Positions 28,631-38,799 are shown, counted from the stretch's first letter. The stretch is DNA of 64,000 bases from an uncultured Pirellulaceae bacterium (GCA_938010615.1 CALLUY010000165.1:1-64000), one strand, 5' to 3'. Notes: generated from the sequence alone by a model not told the origin. Translations and numbers: made by a program.

Positions 28631-28972
28631 ATGAAGAAAACGTTGACGGCCCTTTTTGTTGCATGCTGCTTGTGCGTGCTTGGCTGCGAAGTCCCGGAAC
28701 CTCCAGTTAGCGCTGCTCCTGCAGGCGGCTGATGAAAGGCTCCTGCCGCGTCCAGTTCGGACGCTTCACCAACTGCTGATTGTGATGGCGATTGCGAAGA
28801 CACCGCGAAGGAGGAATCAAAAGATTCCGCTGATGAATCTTCTCAATCGAGCACTCCCGATTCAGCCTCGGAGGATTCTACTTCGGAGGATTCTGCTTCG
28901 GCAGAAACCACGACGACCTCCGAAAGTTCATCGACCGATGAATCTCTTGAAGATTCAAGTGTTGATCAATAG
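28631..28972 (+). pseudogene. Small lipoprotein gene interrupted by tandem in-frame TGA TGA; frame reopens to encode an acidic Ser/Asp/Glu-rich tail
   Basis: MKKTLTALFVACCLCVLGCEVPEPPVSAAPAGG** then KAPAASSSDASPTADCDGDCEDTAKEESKDSADESSQSSTPDSASEDSTSEDSASAETTTTSESSSTDESLEDSSVDQ*, same frame. Confidence 0.7.
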
Positions 28973-28983
28973 TTGACGATTGC

Positions 28984-30132
28984 TTAGCCGCCGGATTTTC
29001 GGCGGCTGGACAACCGTTCCCCGTTGATGCCAATAGCTTCTTCGACGACCACGCCATCTTTGGATGACCACCTGAATTCGAATTGCTTTCCGTCGCGATC
29101 GTTGAGAATCATTTCTTTGTAGGCCGACGGTTCCATTTTTTCGGTCGTGGTCGCAAAGTTCATCAGGTCATCGGTCGACGTCGGATCTTTAAAAGATATC
29201 GGAAGATGCCCTTTGGCTTTTACGAATGCGTTCGCCAACTCTCTGATCGCCGAAATCTTCGACTTGCATTTTTCTTTCGCCAACATGGTTTCCAATTTGG
29301 TTAGGCTTTCAATCAGTAAGCTGGTTCTGGAGAATGCACCAGCGTGGCCGTCCGAAGACAGAATGATCTCGGCGTCAATGTTTGCTTCTTTGCAGCGGTC
29401 GATGAAACTCTCAGGAGACGATGTCGGCACCAGTGAGTCTGATGTTCCATGAAAAAGTACAGCGACAGGATCGTCGTCGGTGATGAATGCCGCCGGGGAG
29501 GCTTGAGCATATTTCTCGGGATCTGAAGCACGCGTTGCGTCCAACCAATATTTCAACGTCGTCGATTCCTCATCGATCCAACTGAACTCCATCGGCGATC
29601 CGCCAGCGATCAACCCATCGATTCGCGAGCTGTGTTTTGAATAGGGTTCGAGCACGTTGCCTTCGAGCCCGTCGTCTTTGTCGGTGGTGGCCAGCATCGA
29701 CGCCAAGTGCCCTCCCGCGGAATAGCCAAACGCATAGACACGATTGGGGTCCGCATTGTATTTTTCTGCATGTTCACGAATCCAACGCACCGCATGTTTG
29801 CAGTCGTGGATCTGGGCAGGCCATTTGTGATCGGGAGCGAGTCGATAATTGATCGCCATCACGACGTAGCCGCGGTTGGCTAGGATTCTGGCATGGCGAA
29901 ACATCGCGAATTTGGTTCCCGTCGTCCAAGCACCTCCGTGGATCGCCAGCATGATCGGCCGAGGATCGTCGGATTTCGGTTGGTAGATGTCACATTTGAG
30001 CTCGAAGCCGTCTCCCGATGCAAAAACGATGGCTCCATGTTTTTCATGTTTAAATCGTTTTGGCTTGGGCGTCTCTTGTGCGCAAGCCGTGTTGGCAGCG
30101 AATAGAACAAGAAATAGAACTCTGATGAACAT
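28984..30132 (-). CDS. Secreted alpha/beta hydrolase (esterase/lipase, BD-FAE-like)
   Basis: LAIHGGAWTTGTK (HGGAW oxyanion motif), FGYSAGGHLASMLA nucleophile elbow; signal peptide from MFIRVLFLVLFAANTACAQ. Confidence 0.85.
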   Translation of the reverse strand: MFIRVLFLVLFAANTACAQETPKPKRFKHEKHGAIVFASGDGFELKCDIYQPKSDDPRPIMLAIHGGAWTTGTKFAMFRHARILANRGYVVMAINYRLAPDHKWPAQIHDCKHAVRWIREHAEKYNADPNRVYAFGYSAGGHLASMLATTDKDDGLEGNVLEPYSKHSSRIDGLIAGGSPMEFSWIDEESTTLKYWLDATRASDPEKYAQASPAAFITDDDPVAVLFHGTSDSLVPTSSPESFIDRCKEANIDAEIILSSDGHAGAFSRTSLLIESLTKLETMLAKEKCKSKISAIRELANAFVKAKGHLPISFKDPTSTDDLMNFATTTEKMEPSAYKEMILNDRDGKQFEFRWSSKDGVVVEEAIGINGERLSSRRKSGG

Positions 30133-30256
30133 GGTGGCATAAGCCTCTGGCTTGTGAACATGCAAAATTGAAACACGCAGCCTTTAAAAAAGATCAATTG
30201 AACTGACAAACTCGGATATACAGACTCAGACATGCAGTTCACAGGCCTATGCCACC
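30133..30256. repeat. Hairpin repeat, 'GGTGGCATA-rGCCTCTGG' family, copy 3 with enlarged loop
   Basis: GGTGGCATAAGCCTCTGGCTTGTGAACATGCAAAA ... CAGGCCTATGCCACC; fills the space between dprA stop and esterase start. Confidence 0.8.
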
Positions 30257-31438
30257 TCAAATTCTGACGATCGCCGTGCCGCTAACTCTTCGGACTAACC
30301 GTCGCATTTCCAAAACACTAACCGTCGAAAGGACTCGAGCTGCCGGTAATTCGCTGTGTTGGATCAGCCAATCAATTTCCGTTGCGTCTTCGGAGACCAG
30401 TTGCAGGATTTGAGTTTCCTGTTCGTTCAACTTTAATTCGGCTGGCGAACGGATTGTAAGAGACTCCCCGGAAGATGTTTCAATTTTCGCCGCCGACGGC
30501 ATCGGGCCCAGTTGCTCCAAAACATCGTCAACACTTTGCACCATCGTCGCGCCGTCGCGAATCAGTGCGTTGGTTCCTTTGGACATGCGATCCGTCATTC
30601 GTCCGGGAACCGAGAAAACTTCGCGGCCCTGCTCATTGGCGAGCCTCGCGGAAATCAGTGCCCCACTGCGATCGGCGGCTTCAACGACGATGACACCCAG
30701 TGACAGGCCGGTCACAATCCGATTACGCCGCGGAAAAGATCCACTCTTGGGCGCTTGCTGAGGAAGTGACTCCGACAACACGGCTCCCGACTGGGAAATT
30801 TCATCGGCGAGCGATTGATGTTCTGGTGGATACATTTTCAAAAGTCCACCACCGAGAACTGCGATCGTGCGACCGCCAACAGCGAGTGCTCCTTTATGTG
30901 CCGCCGCGTCGATGCCACGCGCCAAACCTGAAACGATCGTCAGTCCCGCCAATGCCAATCCTCGAGCAAGCTGATCAGCGACTTTGATGCCGTAAGATGA
31001 TGCGTGCCGTGTCCCAACGATGGCGATGGAGAGTTCGTCGCAAGGCAGAACGTTTCCTTTGCCGAAAAGAATCGTTGGCGGATCGTAAATTTCCTCTAGG
31101 CGTTTCGAGTAACCTTCGCCGCCACGTTGCAGAATCGAGATTCCATGCCCCTGGCAACAATCGAGCAGCGGTTCGATGTCGATGTCGGAAGCGAGAGCAA
31201 TGTTGTTGCTTAGTTTCGCACCAACTCCCGGGATGCCACGAATGTCGCTTGGGCTGGCGGAGAGGACTCCTTCGGGCGAGCCGAAATGCTTGATCAAGTC
31301 CCCGTAAATGCGTGGTCCGATTCCTTGTACCATTTGTAGCCGCAACGCAGAATTGCGTTGAGCGCTCTGCATTCGCGGGTTTGATTTGTATTCGTCTGGA
31401 GTTTCAGCGACAAAGTTGTTTTCCAGTGATTCAGACAT
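30257..31438 (-). CDS. dprA: DNA processing protein DprA/Smf
   Basis: SIAIVGTRHASSYGIKVADQLARGLALAGLTIVSGLARGIDAAAHKGAL, FPRRNRIVTGLS, winged-helix-like C-terminus; start chosen at MSESLENN, extended ORF begins at 31585. Confidence 0.9.
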   Translation of the reverse strand: MSESLENNFVAETPDEYKSNPRMQSAQRNSALRLQMVQGIGPRIYGDLIKHFGSPEGVLSASPSDIRGIPGVGAKLSNNIALASDIDIEPLLDCCQGHGISILQRGGEGYSKRLEEIYDPPTILFGKGNVLPCDELSIAIVGTRHASSYGIKVADQLARGLALAGLTIVSGLARGIDAAAHKGALAVGGRTIAVLGGGLLKMYPPEHQSLADEISQSGAVLSESLPQQAPKSGSFPRRNRIVTGLSLGVIVVEAADRSGALISARLANEQGREVFSVPGRMTDRMSKGTNALIRDGATMVQSVDDVLEQLGPMPSAAKIETSSGESLTIRSPAELKLNEQETQILQLVSEDATEIDWLIQHSELPAARVLSTVSVLEMRRLVRRVSGTAIVRI

Positions 31439-31609
31439 GAGATCAGTATCGCATTTCGTTTTGTGAACTACCAGCGACAAAACAGCTCTCGAAAACTTAA
31501 AGTTTCGGCATTGTTGAGAAAATATTTGGGCCATGCGAGTCGTAGCAGCATTTTCTGGCCCGAACGGATTCAATAGCGTAGTCACGGGCGAGTTGGTTTT
31601 TTGGCTTGC

Positions 31610-33079
31610 TCATGACTGACCTCCTCGTTGGTCGGCTTCCTTGTACTCGCCTTCCAAACGCTGACGCTCGGTTTCCAGTTGGGCTTGCAGAGTTTCTTTG
31701 CTGGGCAAGTTCAGTTGGTAACGCGACACGAACAGCGAATTGTCCATGCCCGCCAGTGCGTACTCGACCAATGATTGATTACGCTCGGTGCAAAGCAGGA
31801 TGCCGACGGGCGGATTGTCGTCTGCGCCGCGGACGTTGCGGTCGTACCAACTGACGTACGTGTTCAACTGGCCGATGTTTTCGTGACTGAATGATTCCAG
31901 CTTCAGTTCGACCAGCACGTGGCACTTGAGGATGCGGTGGTAGAAGACGAGGTCGACGAAGTTGTGGGTGTCGCCGATCAGGATTCGCTTCTGACGCGAT
32001 TCGAAACAGAAGCCTTCGCCCAGCTCCAAAAGGAACTCCTGTAGTTTGTCTAGCAATTGAGCTTCGAGATCGGTTTCGCTCATGACCTCAGCCGGACGCA
32101 GGCCAAGGAATTCGAAGATGTACGGGTCGCGGATGACGAGTGCTGATGGCTGAGTTTCGGCGGTGGTTGCGGTCAGCTGATCCAGTTTCTGTTTGTCGGT
32201 GGACAGCTCGCTGCGTTCGTAAAGCAGGCTGGCGATCTGTCGCTTCAATTCGCGGACGGACCAACCGCCGGAGATGCACTGGGATTCATAGAATGCCCGT
32301 TTTTCTGTCGAATCGACAGCTATAAGTTCTGCGATATGAGTAAAGGAAAGCTTAGTGATGAGGTCACTCGAACAAACGGGAGTCGGTGACTCCCGATTTG
32401 CTTCAGAAACGGGCGACGCTGTCACCCGTTTTTGCCGCAAGTCCTTTAAGTCGTTGGATGGCAGTAGTTTACGGAATTCGGGAGTCAGTGACTCCCGAAT
32501 TCCCGGGTAGGTTTGAAAGAACTTTCGATACCGCCGAAGTTCTCGCACCTCGGAACGGCTGATACCGGCCCGACTCAATTCCTTGGCGAGCCGATTGAGC
32601 AACTTGTCGCCGTACGCGGCTCGGTCTTGGCCGTGCTGTTCAAATTCGACAATATAGAACCCGATCAGCCAGTTCCGAACGGTCAGGCTGATGTTGACGG
32701 CACGAGATGCATGGCTGGCCAATCGCCCATCGACGAATTCGATGGTGCTGAGCAGTTCGGTGAACTGTGATGGTGTTGTGAGTTGAGTGTTATCAGTCAC
32801 GGCTATTTTCCACCGCCCGATGATGTCAACGCGGCGGCGAGTTCGCTTTTGAGTTGGTTGAGTATTTCGCGGCTGGCGGTGCGGATCGCCCCGGCCGGCG
32901 TCAGCGTTATGCGGGTTCTTGATGTCGAGGTTGTCGCCGTTCTCTCTAATTTCGGCGGCACTTAACCTAGCCGTGGATTTGTATTCTGACTGTTCAGATG
33001 AGTGGAGGCAAGCATCGTCCATGAATCTTCGCTCCTCTCCCGTTCTTTTTTCGAAGCGATTCGCAAGTGAGGAATTCAA
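31610..33079 (-). CDS. DUF1016/YhcG family PDDEXK nuclease protein
   Basis: LIGFYIVEFEQHGQDRAAYGDKLLNRLAKEL, DPYIFEFLGL, GDTHNFVDLVFYHRILKCHVLVELKL; true start may lie downstream of 33079. Confidence 0.85.
   Translation of the reverse strand: MNSSLANRFEKRTGEERRFMDDACLHSSEQSEYKSTARLSAAEIRENGDNLDIKNPHNADAGRGDPHRQPRNTQPTQKRTRRRVDIIGRWKIAVTDNTQLTTPSQFTELLSTIEFVDGRLASHASRAVNISLTVRNWLIGFYIVEFEQHGQDRAAYGDKLLNRLAKELSRAGISRSEVRELRRYRKFFQTYPGIRESLTPEFRKLLPSNDLKDLRQKRVTASPVSEANRESPTPVCSSDLITKLSFTHIAELIAVDSTEKRAFYESQCISGGWSVRELKRQIASLLYERSELSTDKQKLDQLTATTAETQPSALVIRDPYIFEFLGLRPAEVMSETDLEAQLLDKLQEFLLELGEGFCFESRQKRILIGDTHNFVDLVFYHRILKCHVLVELKLESFSHENIGQLNTYVSWYDRNVRGADDNPPVGILLCTERNQSLVEYALAGMDNSLFVSRYQLNLPSKETLQAQLETERQRLEGEYKEADQRGGQS
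32473..32503. repeat. Perfect 15-bp-arm palindrome inside DUF1016 CDS
   Basis: GGAATTCGGGAGTCA-G-TGACTCCCGAATTCC. Confidence 0.95.
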
Positions 33080-33094
33080 AACGTGGGAGAAACT

Positions 33095-34228
33095 TTAGTC
33101 TCTCGCCTTGGCTCGTCTTTTGAAAACTTCCCATGCGGGACGAAGTGTGCCGTTAGAATCATGCAGGCCAAGTGAACCGATGAAATTTGCCAACGACTTG
33201 GATTCATCATCGGTACCGTAGTAGGAAACTTGTTCTTGCACGAACGCCGAAGGGAAGTCGTTCATCATGAAGTAATTGATCATCGGAACTCGATCTCCAA
33301 GTTCGTCCCACGCATCGAATACTTGCTCCACAAAGACAGCTTGTTTCTGCGCCGATCCGAGTGACGTGTGAGCGGGGAAGCCGATTTCCTGAAACACGAT
33401 TGGACGCGTGTCGAGTTCGGCTGCAAGTGCGATCAAGTCGACCTTGGTTGAAGTTGGGTTTTTGAACGTACCTTCGAGGCCATGTTGCCCGTGATAGTAA
33501 GTTAGGAAATGTGCATCCATTGAGGCCACCAATCTGCGAAAGTCAGGTCGGGTGGCACCTTCGTCGGTCATTGTCGTGCCAACCAACAAGTTTGGCGAAA
33601 TCTGTTTCGCGTGCTCGCGACCGGCAGTCAGGAATTCCTTGAATGCGATTTCGTCGCCCGGGTTGGCGGCGAGATAAACGTCGGTTTCGTTGCCGATCGA
33701 AAGGAAGCGGACTCGGTTTTTCAAAAACGGATCCAACGCATCCAACAGTTCGCAAAATCGATCGATGACTTCGGAAGAGTTAAGCGGCTTGCCCTGCAAG
33801 TCGATCGGAAGTTCCTTGGCCGTCGTGTTGACGACTTGAATTCCAAGAAACAGAAACCTTCCGGAATTGAGTTCAACGCTCTTTTTTAGTTTGTCAAACG
33901 TAAACTGGCCCGGCGATTGTTCGAGGCTCGGCCACGAGAACGTCAGCACTGCAGCGTCGCAGCCAGCGCGTCTGCTTTTCTGGTTGGCGGCCAGCACGTC
34001 GTCAGCTGTTGGCGCCGGTTCCAGCAACGGCAAGTCAGTCATCGCCAGAACGCGACTGGGTAATTTGGTTGGAAGCGTTTCGTCGGATTGCATCCAGGAT
34101 TCGGTTTGCCATTCACTGGCCGGTTTCGCGTTCGGGGCGGACGACATCATCCACATCAGGGCGATCATGAAGATGATCCAAAGCCCAAAGGCAACGGCCA
34201 GCAGCGAAATTGCAATCCACTTCAACAT
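33095..34228 (-). CDS. Membrane-anchored TIM-barrel glycoside-hydrolase-like protein
   Basis: N-terminal TM; RFLSIGNETDVYLA and IVFQEIGFPAHTSLGSA resemble GH acid/base and nucleophile strands. Confidence 0.6.
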   Translation of the reverse strand: MLKWIAISLLAVAFGLWIIFMIALMWMMSSAPNAKPASEWQTESWMQSDETLPTKLPSRVLAMTDLPLLEPAPTADDVLAANQKSRRAGCDAAVLTFSWPSLEQSPGQFTFDKLKKSVELNSGRFLFLGIQVVNTTAKELPIDLQGKPLNSSEVIDRFCELLDALDPFLKNRVRFLSIGNETDVYLAANPGDEIAFKEFLTAGREHAKQISPNLLVGTTMTDEGATRPDFRRLVASMDAHFLTYYHGQHGLEGTFKNPTSTKVDLIALAAELDTRPIVFQEIGFPAHTSLGSAQKQAVFVEQVFDAWDELGDRVPMINYFMMNDFPSAFVQEQVSYYGTDDESKSLANFIGSLGLHDSNGTLRPAWEVFKRRAKARD

Positions 34229-34240
34229 TGGAGACTCCGC

Positions 34241-35332
34241 TCAAGAACAGGCTCGAAGAGCGGCTTCAATTACATCCGGTTTCGGAGAGGGAACTGCTTT
34301 CACGTCTCCAAGCTTGGTCGGCAGGATGAAGCTAAGTTTTCCTGAGGCGACTTTTTTGTCACGAGTCATCGCTGCGATCAATTCGGATTCTTTTCCAGTC
34401 GGGCAGGTCACCGGCAGTCCTGCTGACTGAAAGACGGATCGTTGTCGATCGCAAAACGCCTCATCGACCATGCTAAGCTGTTTTGCGAGTTCGGCTTCGG
34501 CGACCATGCCGATTGAGATTGCTTCTCCGTGGAGGTATTCGCCGTAGCCATAAACCGCTTCGATGGCGTGACCAATCGTGTGGCCGTAGTTCAGAATCGC
34601 GCGGCGACCGGACGTTTCCGTTTCGTCTTCGCGAACGACGTCGGCTTTGCACTGACAACAGCGCTGAATCAGTTCCGTTACGATCGCTTGTTCGCGTTTC
34701 AGGATCGATTCAATGTTGGATTCGATGCGAGCAAACAGGTCCGCGTCCATGATGAGGCCGTACTTGATGACTTCGGCGAGTCCCGCACCGTAGTTGCGAT
34801 CGTCGAGGGTTTTCAAAACGTCGATGTCGATGATCACGGTCTTCGGTTGCCAGAAAGCTCCGACCATGTTTTTGGCTTGCGGAAGATTGACTCCTGTTTT
34901 TCCGCCAACACTCGAATCGACTTGCGCCAGAAGTGAGGTTGGCATTTGAATGAAGTCGATGCCGCGAGCAAATCCCGCGGCCACGAATCCGGCGAGGTCT
35001 CCGACGACTCCGCCGCCAAGAGCAAGGATAACGGACTTGCGGTCAGATGGCATTTTGATCATCAACTGCCAAAGTTGATCGCACTGATTAATGTTCTTGG
35101 ATTGCTCGCCCTCAGGCACGATGACAGAATTGACTCTGGCCGCCACGGGAATCAACGCAGCCTCGACCTTCGCCAGATACAAGTCTGCGACTTTGGAATC
35201 GCTGACCACGATGACATGCCGATCAGCAATAAACGGAGTGCATAGGGCGCCGAGTTGCTCGAGCAAGCCCGAACCAATGTGGATCTCGTAGCTGCGATCT
35301 TCGAGTTGGACATCGACGTTGGCAGTTGGCAT
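34241..35332 (-). CDS. aroB: 3-dehydroquinate synthase
   Basis: ALGGGVVGDLAGFVAAGFARGIDFIQMPTSLLAQVDSSVGGKTGVNLPQAKNMVGAFWQP, LNYGHTIGHAIE. Confidence 0.95.
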   Translation of the reverse strand: MPTANVDVQLEDRSYEIHIGSGLLEQLGALCTPFIADRHVIVVSDSKVADLYLAKVEAALIPVAARVNSVIVPEGEQSKNINQCDQLWQLMIKMPSDRKSVILALGGGVVGDLAGFVAAGFARGIDFIQMPTSLLAQVDSSVGGKTGVNLPQAKNMVGAFWQPKTVIIDIDVLKTLDDRNYGAGLAEVIKYGLIMDADLFARIESNIESILKREQAIVTELIQRCCQCKADVVREDETETSGRRAILNYGHTIGHAIEAVYGYGEYLHGEAISIGMVAEAELAKQLSMVDEAFCDRQRSVFQSAGLPVTCPTGKESELIAAMTRDKKVASGKLSFILPTKLGDVKAVPSPKPDVIEAALRACS

Positions 35333-35376
35333 CAGGGATTTCTCCGGGTGACAGAATTGGTATTGGATACTTCGTT

Positions 35377-35444
35377 CGTTTAACGGCAAGCCGTAGGCGA
35401 CTGCGGTGCATGTGGCGTAGTCGCCTACGGCTTGCCGTTAAACG
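35377..35444. repeat. Perfect 26-bp-arm inverted repeat
   Basis: CGTTTAACGGCAAGCCGTAGGCGACT gcggtgcatgtggcgt AGTCGCCTACGGCTTGCCGTTAAACG. Confidence 0.95.
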
Positions 35445-35475
35445 ATCTGCTCAAACGTTGAACAAAATGGCAAAT

Positions 35476-37314
35476 CTAATGTGTCGCGTCACCGGCATTG
35501 GTCGGCGTGCGAATACTCTCCACCATATCGACGATCTCTTGCGGTGGCGGTGGCGTCACCATCGAGACGCCTGCCGCGACGGCAAAGTTCACCAACATCC
35601 CAACGAAACCAATCCCTTCTGGCGAAATACCAAACAGGTAATCTTTGTGTTCGACCATAAATTGGAAGTAAATAATATACCCCAGCGTCAAACCAATTCC
35701 GGCGATCATGCCCGCGATCGCGCCTTCTCGATTGATACGCTTTGAGAAAATTCCCATCAGGATCGTTGGAAAGAACGATGAAGCGGCTAATCCGAATGCG
35801 AACGCAACGGTCTTGGCCACGAACTCCGACGGTGGATTGATTCCAAAGTATGCCGCGATTGCTAGGAATGAGAACGAAGCAACTCGTGCCGAAAGTACTT
35901 CTTGCTTGTCGTTCATGTTTGGCGTAACGATTTTTTTCAACAGGTCATGTGAGATTGAAGTCGACAGAACCAGCAATAATCCGGCTGCTGTCGAAAGAGC
36001 CGCCGCGACGCAGCCAGCCATCACCAAGGCGACCACCCATTTCGGCAGCCCCGCCATTTCCGGATTGGCCATCACAAGAATGTCTTTCTCGTAATAGAAT
36101 TCGTTGTCGTTGGCCGTAAGTTGGTTCTTCAGCTCTCTCGCGCCGTTCGCCAACCTGTGCTCTCCGTGGTAAAGAGGTTTCTTGTTGAAGACCAGATTCT
36201 TCGGAGGTTGTGCGCCGCCGTTGCGTTGACTCCAACCCGCACCTGATTCAAACACTGGGCCTTTTCCAGAGTATTGAATCTTTCCATCCTGATTTTTGTC
36301 AGCCCACGCGATCAACCCGCGACTTTCCCAGTTCTTCATCCAGTCAGGCGCTTCTTCGTACGTGACGCCGTTGACTTCCGTGATCAGATTCGTTCTGGAA
36401 AAAGCTCCAATCGCGGGAGCAGTCAGGTAGACAACGGCGATGAATAACAATGTCCAGCAAGCAGACTTGCGAACGGCCTTCACGGACTTCACGGTGAAGA
36501 AACGCACGATCACGTGGGGTAATCCAGCCGTGCCACACATCAACGCGGCGGTAATGCAAAACATGTCCAGCGTCGTCAGGCTGCCGTCGGTGTAACTGGC
36601 GAAACCGAGGTCGGTGTTGAGTTGATTTAATTTTTGCAACAGCGGGACAGATGCTTCAGCACCGTCTTTGGTGTAATTGCCGATCAGTCCCAGCTGTGGA
36701 ACCATGTTTTCGGTTAACAGAATCGAAATGAAGACAGCAGGAATGGTGTAAGCAAATACCATCACGCAATATTGAGCCACTTGCGTGTAGGTAATTCCCT
36801 TCATGCCGCCGAGACCCGCGTAGAAGAAAACGATGGCGGCTCCAACGAGAACTCCCAGCCAAATTTCGACGCCAAACAGATTTGAAAACACCAGACCAAC
36901 GCCGCGCATCTGGCCCATGATGTAGGTCATGCAAATGAAGACCGCACAGACGACTCCAACGAAGCGGGCGAAATTTGAATAGAAACGATCTCCCAGAAAG
37001 TCAGTGACGGTGAACTTGTTGAACTTTCGCAAGTACGGCACGATCAAAATCGTCAGTAGCACAAACCCGCCGGTCCAGCCCATTAAGAACCGTGACGCGT
37101 CATAGCCACTTGCAGCGACGATTCCGGCCATCGAAATAAATGTTGCGGCTGACATCCAGTCGGCGGCCGTCGCCATGCCGTTGGCAAATGGAGAAACGCC
37201 TCCGCTGGCGACGTAATATTCTTTCGTCGTCGCGGCTCGAGTTCGAAACGCGATCAGAATGTAGAGTCCGAATGTGGCTCCGATGAATAGATAGTTCCAA
37301 AGATCCTGGCTCAT
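35476..37314 (-). CDS. Sodium:solute symporter (SSF family, ActP/VC_2705-like)
   Basis: [19 protein letters not shown], multi-[34 protein letters not shown]. Confidence 0.9.
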   Translation of the reverse strand: MSQDLWNYLFIGATFGLYILIAFRTRAATTKEYYVASGGVSPFANGMATAADWMSAATFISMAGIVAASGYDASRFLMGWTGGFVLLTILIVPYLRKFNKFTVTDFLGDRFYSNFARFVGVVCAVFICMTYIMGQMRGVGLVFSNLFGVEIWLGVLVGAAIVFFYAGLGGMKGITYTQVAQYCVMVFAYTIPAVFISILLTENMVPQLGLIGNYTKDGAEASVPLLQKLNQLNTDLGFASYTDGSLTTLDMFCITAALMCGTAGLPHVIVRFFTVKSVKAVRKSACWTLLFIAVVYLTAPAIGAFSRTNLITEVNGVTYEEAPDWMKNWESRGLIAWADKNQDGKIQYSGKGPVFESGAGWSQRNGGAQPPKNLVFNKKPLYHGEHRLANGARELKNQLTANDNEFYYEKDILVMANPEMAGLPKWVVALVMAGCVAAALSTAAGLLLVLSTSISHDLLKKIVTPNMNDKQEVLSARVASFSFLAIAAYFGINPPSEFVAKTVAFAFGLAASSFFPTILMGIFSKRINREGAIAGMIAGIGLTLGYIIYFQFMVEHKDYLFGISPEGIGFVGMLVNFAVAAGVSMVTPPPPQEIVDMVESIRTPTNAGDATH

Positions 37315-37598
37315 TACTCATCGTCCTTTCCGAAACCGTGACGACGATCGATTCCGTTCATTGCGATCATGTAAACGAACAGCAGGATCAGGAATCCGAT
37401 GATCGCTCCTTGCTGAGCCATCCAGAATCCAAACGGAGCATGTCCGACGTTTGGCATGGTCTTGTCGAGGAATTCGCGAAACAGAACTCCACAGCCAAGC
37501 GAAATGAACGCCCAGATGCCAAGAATGATATAGACGACGTTGAGACACTGTTTCCAGTAGCGATCACTGTCGCTGCCGGGCGTTTCGGGTGAATTCAT
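37314..37598 (-). CDS. DUF4212 small symporter-associated membrane protein
   Basis: [32 protein letters not shown]...[32 protein letters not shown]; overlaps symporter start. Confidence 0.88.
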   Translation of the reverse strand: MNSPETPGSDSDRYWKQCLNVVYIILGIWAFISLGCGVLFREFLDKTMPNVGHAPFGFWMAQQGAIIGFLILLFVYMIAMNGIDRRHGFGKDDE

Positions 37599-37736
37599 GT
37601 TTCAAAAGTGATCGGAAGATGACGGAAGCTTGGATGCGAGATTATCGCACAAGTTCGCCTATTCCGCGAATGGCCTTCTTGCTCCCGTTCCTAGTTCTCT
37701 GTGACCGGCCCAAAAGCCAATCGGAAGCAGCGAAGG

Positions 37737-38714
37737 TTACTTGGCTTGAGTCAAACTTGTGCCCAGTTCGTCTTCTTGAGCGACGATGCGTGTCGTCACT
37801 AAAAAGTAGACTTGTTTCTTTACGTTGACTGATTTCGATTTTGCGAACGGCAATTTCCCAGTTTGCTTTTCCTCAATTTCAATCTGCAACCTAGGATCAA
37901 TGAACAGCGTTTCGCCATCTACCAAAGAAGCTGATAAATTAACTCGTTTCAATGTTTGCTCTGGGATCTGCACGTTGACTCCGGCCTGATCCGTTCCGGA
38001 AACAGTAAACGTTTCGACATTTGAAATCTTCGAATGAACCAAGTTCGCGCTCAGTTCGATTTTGCCGTTGTTGACCACCGGATTGACTCGAAACATGAAC
38101 CCGTCTTCGATCGTTTGAATGATCGGTTGATGAGCAATCGCGACATCGCCAACGACGGGCTTTACGCCAACGACGAACGGACGAAGGTTCGTGTCGCTGA
38201 CGGTTGCCGTTCGGCCAGAGTAACACGTAACCGTCGGCGCTGACGTGACAGTTTGGTTAGTCAAAGCTTGAGTTAATTTGGCGACTCCATCGTCGTCGAG
38301 TTTCGCCAACATCACCGGCACCGCGCGGCGGACTGACTCGCAAGCCGCAGCCATTTTTACCGTTGAGTTTGCTGGAGCGGTGGCGTTGCTGACGCGGCTT
38401 GCTCCAACGTTCGCGTCTGCTTCAATCGCAGGCATGGAGCCAGTGTGGACTTCGAACGAACCGCGTTTGAAGAATGACTTCAGCGGAACGTCGCAATCGA
38501 GATCAACGGCAATGCGGCGAACTTCCACGACGACGGTCGAGGTTTCATCATCAGCGATGTTGCCTTGGTATTCTGGCTGCCAATTGGCAAGCGGACTGGC
38601 AAGGTGCTTGGCGTTGTTTGGCAATGCCGCATGCTGAGCAATCGTTTCGGAAGTTCCGAATAACGGAAGTGCCAAAGTGCCAATCAGTATCGCAGCAGAA
38701 AATGAAAGTCGCAT
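37737..38714 (-). CDS. Secreted protein with secretin-derived domain
   Basis: Signal peptide; NLRPFVVGVKPVVGDVAIAHQPIIQTIEDG resembles secretin ORF1 segment. Confidence 0.7.
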   Translation of the reverse strand: MRLSFSAAILIGTLALPLFGTSETIAQHAALPNNAKHLASPLANWQPEYQGNIADDETSTVVVEVRRIAVDLDCDVPLKSFFKRGSFEVHTGSMPAIEADANVGASRVSNATAPANSTVKMAAACESVRRAVPVMLAKLDDDGVAKLTQALTNQTVTSAPTVTCYSGRTATVSDTNLRPFVVGVKPVVGDVAIAHQPIIQTIEDGFMFRVNPVVNNGKIELSANLVHSKISNVETFTVSGTDQAGVNVQIPEQTLKRVNLSASLVDGETLFIDPRLQIEIEEKQTGKLPFAKSKSVNVKKQVYFLVTTRIVAQEDELGTSLTQAK

Positions 38715-38799
38715 GGCAGATCCTTGTGAACAGAGCCGTTTGTACGCATATCGTGTGGCAGAAATTTGCAGCGTAGTAAACAGGGATCTCGCTAGCTAA

